5,570 nucleotides of DNA, taken from Candidatus Rokuibacteriota bacterium (GTDB lineage: Bacteria; JAUVQV01). A program made the position numbers and the translations under genes. Shown one piece after another: positions 5,545 through 5,570 of the stretch (its first letter is position 1; every line of letters begins with the position of its first letter). Below the pieces are notes generated by a model. The model was not told the DNA's origin, searched no databases, and was given only the letters and a program-made list of their open reading frames with translations. The DNA lies in NCBI GenBank assembly GCA_030609125.1, contig JAUWCW010000153.1:1-5570 (forward strand), given 5' to 3'.

Positions 5545-5570
5545 CCCCTCACCCTGCCCTCTCCCCGGCG
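5545..5570. repeat. Second copy of the CCCCTCACCYTG repeat module, cut by the window end
   Basis: The plus strand reads CCCCTCACCCTGCCCTCTCC then CCGG. It aligns with 3324-3346 with one substitution, one one-base gap and one further mismatch near the gap. Only one arm of the expected GC-rich hairpin is inside the window. It lies just upstream of the HdeD-like ribosome binding site, so it probably sits in or near the 5' untranslated region or promoter of that gene. Confidence 0.65.

Overview
All seven protein genes that I can support lie on the minus strand, so transcription runs from the high coordinates to the low ones. The DNA is GC-rich except for a short AT-rich patch near 4000-4050. A signal-peptide beta-barrel protein with an aromatic C-terminus points to a Gram-negative (diderm) bacterium. 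The gene style and the short interspersed repeats seen here recall Desulfobacterota (former Deltaproteobacteria) or similar uncultured environmental bacteria. That placement is an inference from style, because no marker gene is present.

Layout in the direction of transcription. (1) 5570-4844: a truncated GC-rich repeat at the window edge, a six-helix HdeD/DUF308 membrane protein (5520-4930) with a strong ribosome binding site, and a second type of interspersed repeat covering its last codons and stop. (2) 4843-4088: a predicted outer-membrane beta-barrel protein with a signal peptide. (3) 4044-3426: a compact two-gene module. It has an extended -10 promoter in the AT-rich patch, a 66-residue small protein that is probably read from a leaderless GTG, and a DxD nucleotidyltransferase whose most likely TTG start lies inside the small gene (56-base overlap). 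(4) 3398-3322: a composite, palindrome-flanked interspersed repeat filling most of the gap between the two operons. (5) 3306 to the left edge: a tight three-gene operon of LolD/MacB-type ABC ATPase, FtsX-like permease and B12-binding-type radical SAM enzyme. Both junctions are 4-base ATGA overlaps. The radical SAM gene runs off the window.

How they may work together: the ATPase and permease should form one inner-membrane transporter, of the class that moves lipids, lipoproteins or peptides or does mechanical work on the periplasm. Translational coupling to a radical SAM enzyme suggests that its product or substrate is what the transporter handles. The small protein and nucleotidyltransferase look like a mobile two-gene cassette, possibly toxin-antitoxin-like. 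These two units are the best candidates for under-described systems here. No tRNA, rRNA, CRISPR array or insertion sequence was seen.
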